Part shown: positions 57,596 to 60,000 of the stretch, in pieces
Layout: every line of letters starts with the position of its first letter
Numbering within the stretch: position 1 is the first letter of the stretch
Source of the DNA: Paenibacillus kribbensis
GTDB taxonomy: Bacteria; Bacillota; Bacilli; Paenibacillales; Paenibacillaceae
DNA length: 60,000 nt
Direction of reading: 5' to 3'
Assembly (NCBI RefSeq): GCF_002240415.1
Contig: NZ_CP020028.1
Coordinates: 5,477,501-5,537,500 of the forward strand
The notes under the pieces: model-generated
Database searches by the model: none
What the model was told of the DNA's origin: nothing
Seen by the model: only the letters and a program-made list of their open reading frames with translations
Translations under genes and position numbers: made by a program

Positions 57596-57880
57596 TCAAA
57601 TGTTTAGTCTGTATTAGTCTTGTTGTCTGTCCGACATGGACAAATCAAGGCTCTCTGAAAATATATTATTGCAATCTTAGCAAAGCGGTATAGGGGTGTC
57701 AAGCCTCCATCAGCGGTCCTAACCCTTAGTATTTCCCTGTACAAACAAGTGTACTCCTACGAAGGACATCCTTTATAAATAAGCGTTTCCAAATAAACCA
57801 GGTCATCCTTAAATGGATATTTCTAACTTGGGAAAGCAGTATAGAAGCAATTCAATTCTATAGATTGTTTGGCCGTATAC

Positions 57881-57919
57881 AAAATAGAACCATGATCTCA
57901 TTGAGATCATGGTTCTATT
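57881..57919 (-). terminator. Terminator of the rRNA operon
   Basis: AATAGAACCATGATCTCA pairs with its complement around a 2-nt loop, with TTTT following on the minus strand. Just 9 nt after 5S rRNA. The 290-nt stretch 57590-57880 shows nothing else recognised. Confidence 0.9.
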
Positions 57920-57927
57920 CGTTTGTT

Positions 57928-58044
57928 GCTTGGCAACGTCCTACTCTCCCAGGACCCTGCGGTCCAAGTACCATCGGCGCTGGAGGGCTTAACGGTCGTG
58001 TTCGGGATGGGTACGTGTGGAACCCCTCCGCTATCGCCACCAAA
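57928..58044 (-). rRNA. rrf: 5S ribosomal RNA
   Basis: 117 nt minus strand, starts TTTGGTGGCGATAGCG and ends CGTTGCCAAGC, with the conserved loop A-E parts (CCATCCCGAACACGAC region, TACTTGGACCGCAGG). Matches the Bacillus 5S form. Confidence 0.95.
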
Positions 58045-58196
58045 CATGAATTTGCCTCGCAAATTCTTCCGTATTGAAACTTGATTCATCACATATCGTG
58101 TGAATGAATTTCAATGCGTATTTCGTATGCACTTGTACATACCTTCAAGGTGTTACACCCTGAAAACTGGATCCGAAACTCTATTGCGTCCTATCT

Positions 58197-60000
<1,804 letters not shown>

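Overview
The window looks like the origin-proximal part of the chromosome of a spore-forming Paenibacillus, probably close to the P. polymyxa group. This is inferred from gene content and order, not from a database search. The minus-strand block rRNA (23S, 5S) - guaB - dacA - pdxS - pdxT - serS - tRNA-Ser matches the region after rrnO in Bacillus subtilis. The block spo0F - fba - murA - rho - rpmE, with pyrG, rpoE, DUF1934, argS, speE, pbpG and ywhD, matches another B. subtilis region. Sporulation genes (spo0F, an sspP-like gene, a pbpG homologue) and a sigma-H type promoter show that it is an endospore former.

Layout. 1-11 kb, all minus: 5' part of dnaX, SRP RNA, rpmE, a radical SAM gene, rho, murA, fba, spo0F, pyrG, rpoE. 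11-19.8 kb: a subtilase gene; a four-gene ABC importer / beta-CASP hydrolase operon with a divergent LysR gene; a secreted CYTH-like protein. 19.8-29.3 kb: argS with its DUF1934 partner, a LysR gene divergent from a heterodimeric ABC exporter, an MFS transporter, speE. 29.6-37.2 kb: pbpG, a Pro-rich protein, an alpha-helical repeat-like protein and a VOC protein. An AT-rich accessory stretch follows, with two related type I toxin-antitoxin-like repeats around a YkgJ/pentapeptide gene and a PTS IIA gene, then ywhD. 37.3-45.3 kb: M1-type peptidase and membrane protein, a c-di-AMP riboswitch controlling an NlpC/P60 hydrolase, GNAT, pterin dehydratase, motAB, rluF. 45.3-51.4 kb: PAS histidine kinase, a DnaA-box cluster, tadA, GNAT, a lipoprotein and two very small genes missed by a length cut-off, tRNA-Ser. 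51.5-60 kb: serS to 23S rRNA.

How the genes work together. Information-processing genes dominate (dnaX, SRP RNA, rho, rpoE, argS, serS, tRNA-Ser, rRNA, tadA, rluF). Nucleotide supply is represented by pyrG and guaB. Cell-wall genes are murA, dacA, pbpG and the NlpC/P60 hydrolase. Spo0F could receive phosphate from the PAS kinase 37 kb away, but that link is inferred.

The best regulatory signals are a pyrG leader of the CTP-sensing reiterative-transcription type, a c-di-AMP riboswitch whose gene starts inside the U-run, a sigma-H promoter on spo0F, a sigma-D-like promoter on motAB, two T-N11-A palindromes next to LysR genes, and alternative pairings ahead of the PTS IIA gene. The most unusual regions are the six DnaA-box-like sites within 93 bp upstream of tadA and the intact and truncated copies of the holin-like toxin locus at 36.3 and 34.1 kb.
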